A stretch of 34,170 bases of DNA from Acanthamoeba lenticulata (lineage: Eukaryota; Discosea; Longamoebia; Acanthamoebidae). The stretch lies in assembly GCA_002179805.1 (NCBI GenBank), contig NAVB01000495.1, positions 1 to 34,170 of the forward strand. Reading direction: 5' to 3'. Positions 21,851 through 30,350 of the stretch are shown piece after piece (position 1 is the stretch's first letter; every line of letters begins with the position of its first letter). Below the pieces are notes generated by a model that saw nothing but the letters and a program-made list of their open reading frames with translations, ran no database searches and was not told where the DNA came from. The translations under genes and the position numbers were made by a program.

Positions 21851-22999
21851 TTACTCAGGAGGGCAGCCGTTGGCGCGCGCCCACTCGAGCACCTCGGTGT
21901 GGCCTCTCCTGGCTGCCACAATACAAGTCCACCGATCCCACGGGCAACCATTGGCGCGCGCCCACTGGAGCACAGCCAGATGGCCATTGATGGCAGCCTC
22001 TGTGCAGGTGTTCTGGTCCCACGGGCAGCCATTGTCGTGTGCCCACTGCAGCACTTCCAGCCGGCCTCTCGTGGCCGCGAATGCGCAGGTCATCTCGTCC
22101 CATGGGCAGCCGCTGGCGCGCAGCCACTGAAGCACGCCAAGATGGCCTGCCCAGGCCGCATCAGCGCAGGTCCTCTCGCTCCATGGGCAGCCGTTGTCGT
22201 GAGCCCACTGGAGCACGTCTAGGTGGCCTCCTTCGGCGGCTCGGCAGCACACCCACATGTTCCATGGACAACCATTGGCGCGCGCCCACTGGAGCACAGC
22301 CAGATGGCCGGCTCCGGCAGCTTTGATGCACGTTTCTTCGCTCCATGGACAGCCGTTCTGATGCGCCCACTTGAGCACGTCCAGGTGGCCTCCCTTGGCC
22401 GCATCGCTGCACGTTTCTTCGCTCCACGGGCAGTCGTTTTGGCGTGCCCACTGGAGCACTTCGAGATGGCCGCCACTGGCCGCGCATTGGCACGTTCGGT
22501 CATCCCATGGACAGCCGTTTTGATGCGCCCACTGCAGCACGTCGAGATGGCCACCCTTGGCCGCCCAGGCACAGGTCATCGCGTCCCAGGGACAGCCGTT
22601 GGCACGCGCCCACTGGAGCACGTCGAGGTGGCCTGCCTGGGCGGCCAAGGTGCACACGCGCCCATCCCAAGGGCAGCCACTGGAGCGCGCCCACTCCAGC
22701 ACGGCCAACCAGCCCCGGCTCGCCACCTTCGCTGCAAACGAGTACGGTAGTCCCTTCTTCTTCCGGCCTTGTTGTTGGTGAAGAAGAAAAAACGCGTGGC
22801 CCCACGCGCGGCTCACAGCGCGGCAGGCAGGCAGGGCAAGGGGCTGCACGAAGTGGAAGACGAAGCTTACAAGCTCCACCATCAGGTCATTCACGCCAAC
22901 CTCCTCTCTCCTGCATGCTGCTACCTCCGTCTTGAGCTTCTTTTTTGCTGGTTCAGCAACCTCTTCCTTCCTTTTCACTTCGTCCCCCACCGTCTCCAT
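21851..22999 (-). CDS. F-box-like / Cys-Pro-Trp ankyrin-type repeat protein (intronless)
   Basis: One uninterrupted frame of 382 residues. The N-terminal 40 residues are charged (KKKLK). Residues about 36-75 (VNDLMVELVSFVF then ACRAVSRAW) resemble an F-box. From about residue 85 there are ten full units of 27 residues plus a partial one, each of the form GHLDVLQWARANGCPWDxxTCxxAAxxG. This Cys-Pro-Trp ankyrin-like repeat is, from general knowledge, abundant in Acanthamoeba and in its giant viruses. F-box plus repeats suggests a substrate adaptor of an SCF ubiquitin ligase (inference). Nearly every recognisable neighbour has several introns, so the lack of introns fits retroposition, transfer, or simple repeat-gene expansion. 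Confidence 0.88.
   Translation of the reverse strand: METVGDEVKRKEEVAEPAKKKLKTEVAACRREEVGVNDLMVELVSFVFHFVQPLALPACRAVSRAWGHAFFLLHQQQGRKKKGLPYSFAAKVASRGWLAVLEWARSSGCPWDGRVCTLAAQAGHLDVLQWARANGCPWDAMTCAWAAKGGHLDVLQWAHQNGCPWDDRTCQCAASGGHLEVLQWARQNDCPWSEETCSDAAKGGHLDVLKWAHQNGCPWSEETCIKAAGAGHLAVLQWARANGCPWNMWVCCRAAEGGHLDVLQWAHDNGCPWSERTCADAAWAGHLGVLQWLRASGCPWDEMTCAFAATRGRLEVLQWAHDNGCPWDQNTCTEAAINGHLAVLQWARANGCPWDRWTCIVAARRGHTEVLEWARANGCPPE
21860..22745 (-). repeat. 81-bp tandem coding repeat (27-residue ankyrin-like units)
   Basis: About ten head-to-tail units share blocks such as GGGCAGCCGTTG and GCCCACTGGAGCA (plus-strand sense). Period 81 bp, with no spacer sequence between units. Confidence 0.85.
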
Positions 23000-23143
23000 C
23001 CTTGTCTTGTTTGTTCCTCTTCGGTTCTATTTCTTCCTCCGAAAAGAAAACTCAAAAAACCCAAAAGAAAATGGAGGCCAAGGAGAAAGAGGGTGCAAGT
23101 TTTTTGAACCAAACATCCGATCTCTGGAGGTGAACGAGAGAGA
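23000..23143. promoter_or_regulatory. Shared divergent promoter region
   Basis: Only 144 bases separate the start codons of the F-box/ankyrin-like gene (-) and glycohydrolase B (+), so both promoters must lie here or extend into the genes. The sequence is purine-rich on the plus strand; no TATA box is evident. Confidence 0.5.
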
Positions 23144-25501
23144 ATGGGTAATTGGACATCCGCGCAAGGAAAGGGAGAGCGCACCCACTTGCCCCTTACC
23201 AAGAAGGAATGGAAGCAACACGAGGGGGACAAATTCGTTATCCTGCCCCACTATCTCGAGGAGATCGATGGAGAACACCACACCGATGAAGCAGGCCAGC
23301 CACGACGTCGAGGTCCCAGATGGTCCCAAATCGCTGCTGTACTCAACCGCAGGATTAGCGATGTTGATGAGTTTGAAAAAGGTTTCGTGAATTTCGTTGT
23401 GTGCCCCAACCAGTTGTCGATTTCTCACTTCTGTCGCTCGGACGACAGCCCTCACCGACATACGTGGAGGTGAGGTGCCCTGTTTCTTCTTCCACGAGTT
23501 CTACTCGAAGCCAAGCGCGGAAGCCCAGCGCTTTTTTGATGTGATCCTCCCCACCATCCAGCGCCTCGCTCTTCGGTCCGCAGCTCACCTGCCCTCTCTT
23601 CTCTCTTCTCCTTCTCACTTGCTGATTGCGGTGGCCATCCATCCATCAATGCCTATAGATTGCCTGAGCTGTTCCCGCCAGACCAGCGCGTGCCCCTCCT
23701 GCTACAGCAGCACAACGCGCAGGTCGTCCTCACCCAGGTACACGTCGTCGTCTGCTCTCCTCCTTGACGGACCGTAACTTGGCGCCAAGCCAACGACTCA
23801 ACAACAACAACAACCTCCTCCCCCCCCAACGACAACCGCCTGCAGGAGCAATGCGCGTGCCTCCTCGCCTGCTCCTTCATGGGCGCTCTGTGGATCAGCC
23901 CTGTCTTCTACGCCACCCAGCCCTTTCACGGTAAACCACAACAACAACAACAACCAATCATTATCTTCGGCCCGTCTTCTTGAGGGCTGTACCTCATCGT
24001 CATCCTCAACATCGTTCTCGCAGACTTGGACGTGCAGATGCTGTTCGTGGCCACGTTCGGGCCTGGCGTGGGCAAGCTCCAGTGCGTGCTTCACTACTTT
24101 GACCGCCTCAGCGAATCTGGTGCGTGAACGACAACAAGCGCTTCTTCTTCTTCGTCTTCTTCTTCTTCTTCTTCTTCACAATTCTCATCTTCTTCTTCGT
24201 CTTCATGACCATACAGTGCCGCCCGGGAAGGTGGTCTTTCGACGGCAAGTGCTGGGCAAGAGCGAAGTGCCCGACTGGGCCAAGAGCCGCAGGCCGATTC
24301 GGCCCGTGCGGGTCGACACGCAGGGCAAGATCGAGGACGCCGACACGCCCTTTCACGCCGACTTTGCCAACAAGTACATCGGCGGAGGCGTCCTCAGCCG
24401 TGGCTGCGTGCAGGAGGAGATCCTGTTCGTCATCAAGCCCGAGTGCCTCATCTCCATGTACGTTGTCCTCGTTGGCGTTCATTCTTCATGTGTCGACATG
24501 AAGCATCTGACGAATGTGTGGAATGTTAATCACGGCGGGCCTGGCTACAGTCTGCTGTGCTCGGTGATGGAGGACAACGAGGTGATCTTTATTCATGGCG
24601 CCGAGCGCTTCAGCGACTACGCGGGCTACGCCCGCACGCTGGCCTTTGGTGGCGACTATGTCGAGACCAACAGGACAGCTGAGGGCGACATCAACAACGT
24701 GATCGTGGCCGTCGACGCCGTCGTCGCGTGGGGCGACCTGCAGTGGCAGCCCGTGAGCCTCGTGCGCGACCTGAACAAGATGTACTGTTCATGCTACGAC
24801 CCGCACGGGGCCGTCCCCGACCACCCGCTCGCCACCGGCAACTGGGGCTGTGGCGGTACAACATCATCACCTTCTTCATCCATGGCGAAGGGCCTGGGCC
24901 TGACTCTCGCGGCTGTGCTGTTGACGCCGCCGTGCAGCGTTTGGAGGGGACAAGTCGCTCAAGGCCGTGCAGCAGATGATGGCCGCGTCGCAGGCCAAGC
25001 GCGACCTCGTCTACTTCACCTTTGGCGAGAAATACGCCGGCCGGACGCTGGAGGACTGGCTGCTCGATCTCAACCGCCTCGTCGTTGAGCACAACATCAC
25101 CGTCGGTGCGTTGCACCACAACAATCCCCTGACCTGGCCTCATGACTCATGCAATTATTACGGCGACGATGATGATGATGACTACAGGCGACCTGTACAA
25201 GGTCATCATGCGGGGAGGCGGCGCCAACGTGTTTGAGGCCATCAACCGACACTACGCGTCGGGCAGGAAGGACGAGGATGATGATGATGAAGAGGAGGAG
25301 GAAGAGGAAGAAGATGACCAGAACGATGATGATGACGAAGACGAGGACGAAGAGGAGGAAGAGCGCGGCTCCATTGACGACGTGGAGCATGATGAAGGTG
25401 GGACCACTTCGAGCGGCGAAGACGAAATGAGCCGGGCGCAGCAGCAACAGCAGCAGCAGTCAACCGAGGCCAACACCTCCTCAGAGAACGCTGGCCAGTG
25501 A
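23144..25501 (+). CDS. PARG: Poly(ADP-ribose) glycohydrolase, paralogue B
   Basis: Nine exons (23144-23381, 23449-23575, 23659-23737, 23846-23930, 24024-24119, 24217-24457, 24551-24855, 24938-25105, 25188-25501) close in phase to 550 residues. Family marks: HADFANKYIGGGVLSRG then CVQEEI (about residue 263), GAERFSDYAGYA, ATGNWGCGAFGGD and TVGDLYKV. The start MGNWTSAQ again fits N-myristoylation. Compared with paralogue A it has two extra introns (23738-23845 and 23931-24023) and a long tail of Asp/Glu runs followed by a short Gln run. The intron 24458-24550 is open and a multiple of three. Expected activity: endo/exo-cleavage of poly(ADP-ribose). Confidence 0.93.
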
Positions 25502-25860
25502 CGCTGCACGCGTGGCCCAAGTGAAGGCACACCTTGCCGACTTCACTTCTTTCTACGGGCCACAAGAGAATAATCAGACAAGAATAACACCAAAAATTGA
25601 TTTGCTTTATTCATGTCTTCAATAAAATGGTGTTACGCAAAAAACAACAGAGATCATTGAAACGCCGCAACTTGCGTTGTCGTTTCCTTTAAAAGTTAAT
25701 TCTACGAAACAAGCGCCGTGATTGGCGGCAAGTGCAAAGTTGCTCCACCGCATTTTCGAGTCGGCGTTTATCAACGCGCCGTTGGCAAAAGCTGTGGTAT
25801 AAAGACACAGGCAGACCATTGTACTGCACTCGTGTAAGCAACAAACAACAACAACTAGAC
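25502..25860. other. Intergenic between glycohydrolase B and the dehydrogenase
   Basis: No gene seen. It contains AATAAA at 25621-25626 (+), about 120 bases after the glycohydrolase stop, an opposite-strand AATAAA at 25606-25611, and a TATA box at 25798. Confidence 0.5.
25798..25804 (+). promoter_or_regulatory. TATA box (TATAAAG)
   Basis: TATAAAG lies 57 bases upstream of the dehydrogenase start codon, leaving room for a leader of about 30 bases. It is the clearest TATA element in the window. Confidence 0.6.
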
Positions 25861-26736
25861 ATGACTTCCTCAACGACCAAGGTGTGGCTCATCACTGGGT
25901 GCTCCACCGGATTAGGCAAAGAGTTGGCTTTGGCAGCGCTCAAGCGAGGTGACAAGGTCATCGCCACAGCTCGTTCCACGGCCAAGCTGGCGGCGCTCAT
26001 CGAAGCCGGCGCCTCCCCCATCCAGCTGGACGTCACCAGTCCCATGCCCGAACTCGAAGCCCTCGCCCAGCAAGCAGTGGGCATCTACGGCAGGATCGAC
26101 GTGCTGGTCAACAATGCCGCCTACGTCCTCCAGGGTCCCATCGAAGCCGCCAGCCACGAGGAGACGCTGGCCCAGTTCAACACCAACGTCTTTGGGCTGC
26201 TCAACGTCACACGAGCGTTTCTTCCCCACTTCCGCTCGCGCAGGTCCGGCATCATTGCCATAATTGGCAGCATGGCTGGGCAGATCGCCTCGCCCGGCGT
26301 GGGTCTCTACGGCGCCACCAAGTTTGCGCTCGAGGGCATCACCGAAGCGCTGCACGCCGAGGTGGCCCCTCTGGGAATCGACGTCACCATCATCGAGCCA
26401 GGCATGTTCCGCACGGCCCTTCTCGCCGAGGGCTCCAATCTCAACACTGCCCAACGGCACATTGACGAGTACGACCAGACGGCAGGCAAGACCATCGAGT
26501 TCCTCAAGTCATCCGACGGCAAGCAGCCGGGCGACCCGGTGAAGGCCGCCCAGCGCATCGTTGATGTGCTCACTCGCTCAGGCTCTGCGGCTGACAGAAA
26601 GGAGATCCCTTTGCGCCTCGCCCTGGGGCAGGACGCCTTTGACGGGATCAAGAAGAAGTTGGTGGAGGCTTTGGCCGAACTCGAAACATGGAAGCCTCTC
26701 TCACTCGGTACCGAGCATGAAGATGCAGACAACTGA
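25861..26736 (+). CDS. Short-chain dehydrogenase/reductase (SDR)
   Basis: A single exon of 291 residues; ATG 25861 is chosen because it follows the TATA box and begins just before the first beta strand. Motifs: TGCSTGLG (cofactor loop, residues 12-19), NNAA (84-87), catalytic Ser137, Tyr150 and Lys154 (YGATK), and a following PGMFRT-type segment. ATARS after the second strand carries the basic residue often seen in NADPH-preferring members. The length suits classical SDRs acting on small carbonyl or alcohol substrates; the substrate cannot be told from sequence. Unlike most neighbours it has no intron and its own TATA box. Confidence 0.9.
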   Translation: MTSSTTKVWLITGCSTGLGKELALAALKRGDKVIATARSTAKLAALIEAGASPIQLDVTSPMPELEALAQQAVGIYGRIDVLVNNAAYVLQGPIEAASHEETLAQFNTNVFGLLNVTRAFLPHFRSRRSGIIAIIGSMAGQIASPGVGLYGATKFALEGITEALHAEVAPLGIDVTIIEPGMFRTALLAEGSNLNTAQRHIDEYDQTAGKTIEFLKSSDGKQPGDPVKAAQRIVDVLTRSGSAADRKEIPLRLALGQDAFDGIKKKLVEALAELETWKPLSLGTEHEDADN

Positions 26737-27021
26737 TAGATTCTGCAACCATATTATCATAATATATTTCGACCGAATTAAAAAAGCCGGTGGTAGCGTC
26801 ACGGGTTGGGTTATGAGCATAATATCCAGTCCAGACCTTTTCGTGGGGCAACACCACTTGGCTTCTCAAGAATTGTGGTTCACAAGGAAAAAAAATTCGA
26901 AAAGAAAAAATTAACACGCCGCGGTAATTGGCGAGATTGTGAATGGAACAAGAAACCACTGCAGCTCTCAGGTGTTGTGACAAAAGTCCACCTCACCACT
27001 ATGAGAATACAGTTGAAGCAT

Positions 27022-28321
27022 TTACAAAGCACTCTTGTGGAGGCCTTGTTGCTGTTGGGCGCTCTTCTCCGCCCGCTTCCGAGCCATATAGCTTCGGGCC
27101 AGAGTGACGGCGGTCACTACCCCGTGGTCAACAAAGTCAACAACACACTCAGCCAGTTCTCGGGGCACCTCGCGCGGGATGCTGTGGCCCACGCGGCTAA
27201 AGACGTGGAGAGAAGCCAGCTTGAGTTGCCCAAAGTCGCGCAGATTGAAGCCGAGCAGGCCATCAGCGGCGCCAGCGACCATGAGGACAGGCACGCGTAG
27301 CTCGTGAAGCCGGTCGCTGACATTAAACTTGATCATGGCCTCCCAGGCGCCCTCGAAGTGGCCGTCGGTGGTGGCGAGCGCAACGTCGATGCCCCGCGCG
27401 ATCTCCTCGTCACTCGCGGGCCGTGCGGCAAAGGCCTTGGCCTCTTCGGCGAGCCTAGCGCGGGCCACAACCACCACGAGGACGGCAGAGCAGAGCATCA
27501 GCTGACCTCAACAAGCCGACGTGCTGAAGTCAGAGCGCCTGCACCGTACCGAGCACGCGCGTCGGGCTGGCGCCGGGTCCAGCGATCACGCTCGTGGGCC
27601 TTGGGCGGGATGTGACCCAGGCCATCGGCCGGAATGGGCGCCACGAGGATCAGCCTGTATGTCACACGCACCCCCGGGATCATCAGCCACCTGGGGACAA
27701 CATGATGATTGTCATGGCGCAAGACATGCCCTTACCGGTGAAGACGTTGTGGATGGTTGAGCGCGAGGAGCATGCCGATGCCCCCGCCCATGGAGTGGCC
27801 CACGAACGAAAACTGGGAGATGCCAAGCGCGTCGGCCAGCCCGATGACGTCCTCCGCAAGCCGCTCCAGCGTGAAATCCCGATCTGCACAAGAGTGCGAG
27901 GACGAAGAGCCCAAGTTTGATCATTTGACCCTCAGTCATGGTGGGTCGTATGCTCTTGGCCTTTAAGGTACAACGTACAATCGGCATAAGCGGCGGCGTT
28001 GGTACCACTCCCGCGGGTGTCCAGTAGAATACAACGGAAGCGGTGCAGGTCAAGATGTGCCAGCATACCGTGCCACACTAGGCTGCTGCCAGTAAAGCCT
28101 GAAGACCACCCAGGATCAGGATCAGAAGGACTTATTAATAATCAATTAAATTGACTTGTGTCTTTTTTTAGCCTGAATGACGCACCATGATGAAGAAAGA
28201 GGGCCTCGCCAGCAGGGTTCCCCACGGTGTGGTAGCGGTACTCGGCCACTTCGTTGAGACCCGCCACGGCAGCCTGCTGTGGGCGAAGTTCCATTTCTAG
28301 GGCTGCATTTTCTCTTTTCAT
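27022..28321 (-). CDS. Alpha/beta-hydrolase fold protein
   Basis: Exons 28321-28186, 28098-27979, 27883-27736, 27654-27550 and 27454-27022 close in phase to 313 residues. Marks: LFLHHG followed by FTGSS (oxyanion-hole loop), LDTRGSG, the nucleophile elbow GHSMGG with Ser116, RLILVAPIP after the helix, PVLMVAGAADGL (acid-bearing loop) and GHSIPRE with the catalytic His. It resembles small-molecule esterase, hydrolase or dehalogenase-type members; the substrate is unknown. No signal peptide. The tail is basic and Gln-rich. It is divergent to the small charged-protein gene at 28511, with 189 bases between the start codons. Confidence 0.88.
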
Positions 28322-28510
28322 TGTTGTTTTTCTCGAAGTGGTGATTAACAAGACCCCCGAAACTCCCCGAGAACTACGACGAAGTGCACTTCGGCTTGAT
28401 TACTTGGCTTCTCGCGAGGATGCCAAAATCCAAAAGGAGGGCAACTTCTACTCCCGCACCATCCTTCGCCCCTACTCGCAGCATCATAATCATAATCACA
28501 AACAACGCAA

Positions 28511-28918
28511 ATGGGATCGGCTGCAAGCTCAGACAGCGATGACGACAATGGTGAACTGAACGACCCATTGGAGGGGCTGGATGAGAAGCTTGGCAGAACA
28601 CAAGAAGAGATAGCTGAGGCCCTGGAGCGAAGGCGAAAGGACCAGGTTATAGCACGAAACCACAGGATGGCTGAGCGCGTGCGACAGAAATATAAGCTAG
28701 ATCACAAGGACGAAGATGACGACGAGGAAGAGGACGAAAGGAAGGCTAAGAAAAAGAAGCAGCGGGACGAGGCGCCCAAGTCTTCGAAATCGCCGAAAAA
28801 GAAAAGCGAAGAAGATGAACATGCGGCTGTAGATGCGCGAGAGCAACGACATCACGAGGAACTGGAGAGGAACAGGAAGATTGCCGAACGCATGAGGAAC
28901 AAGTATGCCCGCCACTGA
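28511..28918 (+). CDS. Small charged protein with N-myristoylation start and duplicated motif
   Basis: An intronless frame of 135 residues; family not recognised. MGSAASSD fits the N-myristoylation consensus. Two copies of one motif are present: ARNHRMAERVRQKY (about 48-61) and ERNRKIAERMRNKY (about 119-132), separated by an acidic then Lys-rich region. Both copies sit at the end of predicted charged helices. The R-x-x-I/V-R-x-K-Y pattern loosely recalls the central helix of complexins, but the match is short and may be chance. A membrane-associated coiled-coil regulator is the best guess; coding is supported by the intact frame and the repeat. Confidence 0.65.
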   Translation: MGSAASSDSDDDNGELNDPLEGLDEKLGRTQEEIAEALERRRKDQVIARNHRMAERVRQKYKLDHKDEDDDEEEDERKAKKKKQRDEAPKSSKSPKKKSEEDEHAAVDAREQRHHEELERNRKIAERMRNKYARH

Positions 28919-29040
28919 TGTGAGTATTGCTAAAATAAAAAATACAAAAATGCAAAAAGGAAATTCGTGGGGCCAGCGCACCCTGACGTGTGCGACACGC
29001 GCTCGAGATCATTTTTCTACCTCCCACTAGCACATCAAGG

Positions 29041-29864
29041 ATGAACCGCACCTGCACTGTCTCCCGCGCTGCCTTCACTGTGGCCACCAGGCAGACTGCT
29101 GGTCCGTCCGCTTAATCTCTATTAATTGTCGGTTGATCCTCACCGTTCTGTGCAGTCCGCAGCAGCCAGGCCCTTTTCACTCGTTCTTACGCTGTCGGCC
29201 AGAACCTACTGGAGGGCCAGGCCAACCTGAAGGGTGTTGATGGCAAGGACCTGCCGCTCGATACTCTCTTCAAGGGCAAGAAGGTAGACTCCAATCTTGG
29301 AGTTTCTTGATGAAATGGGGCTTTTAATGCGTTGGTGAAATTACAGGTGGTTGTGTTCGGCCTGCCTGGCGCTTTCACTCCCGTCTGCACTAGCAGGCAC
29401 GTTCCTGGCTACGTTGAGTCGGCGGACAAGTTCAAGGCCAAGGGCGTTGACGTGGTCTGCGTGTACGTTTTTCTCGTTGATCATCTGAAGTAGTGCCTTG
29501 GCTTTATTCGTGCCTGACCTGTACTCTTTCACGCGCAGCTCCGTGAACGACCCCTTCGTCATGAAGGCCTGGGGTGACTCGCTCAAGGCCAACAACATCA
29601 CCCTGGTGGCTGACTGGGATGGTTCCTTCACCAAGCTGGTCGATAAGGAGCTCGACCTCAGCGCCGCCGGCCTTGGCAAGCGCTGCAAGAGGTACTCGCT
29701 CGTCGTTGACAACGGCAAGATTGTCAAGGAGAACGTCGAGGCTGCCCCCAACGAGTACGTCGTAGTCCACACTTACAGCTTGACACGAGCCCGGTCTAAC
29801 AACCTTGCTTGTGACGTGCAGCCTCAAGCTCACCGACGCCGCCACCGCGCTGTCGCAGATCTAA
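29041..29864 (+). CDS. PRDX5: Peroxiredoxin 5-type, probably mitochondrial
   Basis: Exons 29041-29101, 29156-29283, 29347-29462, 29539-29758 and 29829-29864 give 186 residues. The N-terminus ([17 protein letters not shown]) is basic and Ser/Thr-rich, like a mitochondrial presequence. The active-site block [18 protein letters not shown] contains the peroxidatic Cys in the PxxxTxxC context; [11 protein letters not shown] and the C-terminal ALSQI also fit the family. Role: thiol-dependent reduction of hydrogen peroxide and organic peroxides. The last junction is uncertain: only an acceptor at 29828 (CTCAAG) with a donor after TAC 29758 keeps the family-like end in phase. The more obvious acceptor GTGCAG (29820) would shift the frame. 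Confidence 0.88.
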
Positions 29865-29907
29865 GTCAGCTCTCGACCGCTACGTGCAACTCAAACAAGT
29901 CCTCTTC

Positions 29908-29913
29908 AATAAA
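29908..29913 (+). terminator. Poly(A) signal AATAAA, peroxiredoxin
   Basis: AATAAA 44 bases after the inferred stop codon, which supports termination near 29864 rather than a read-through frame. Confidence 0.6.
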
Positions 29914-30350
29914 GATTGACTGCCTGTTAGCTTTCTGTTCTTGTGCTTCTGGCATGCCAAGCACGCACGGCCAACGTCTCGTTGAAGAGAGCAATTAATT
30001 AATATTCAGCCTCCGTTACCCTAGGGCTGGGCGAACCAGTCACACAGACGCGGGTACAACCCCCACACACACAAGAAGAAGGGTTGGGTTTGCCAACGGT
30101 CGGTTCCTTGCTTCTGTTGACAACGGGGGGTGGCACCTGAGGAACAGAAGGTTTATATGCCCCCTATGTTGTTTTTTCCCTTTCTCTTGCGTGGTGATGC
30201 CATCGCCTGGATTATGAGGGGACAATCATCCAAGTCCGATATGGAGTTTCATTATGAAGCTGCCCAGAGTAACTCAGCCAACAGCTAACCGCAAGTTCTT
30301 GTAAATGTGATTGCGATTATCTTCCACTACTCGAATGGGCCTTGATTCAG
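29914..30350. other. Intergenic: promoter side of the RhoGEF/RhoGAP gene
   Basis: No coding exon recognised on either strand. It probably holds the promoter and 5' leader of the next gene; TTTATATGC at about 30151 is a weak TATA-like candidate. Confidence 0.4.

Noticed and set aside
21860..22745. Regular 81-bp repeats that could suggest a CRISPR-like or satellite array.
   Set aside because: The repeats are in-frame coding units of an ankyrin-like protein without spacers, in a eukaryotic setting.
25619..25873. Minus-strand open frame in the intergenic region before the dehydrogenase.
   Set aside because: Short, no domain, and it overlaps the TATA box and start of the plus-strand gene.
30010..30075. 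Possible tRNA: CTGGTTCGCCCAG on the minus strand resembles a T-arm.
   Set aside because: The loop does not fit TTCRANY with a 5-bp stem, and no acceptor stem or D-arm could be paired.
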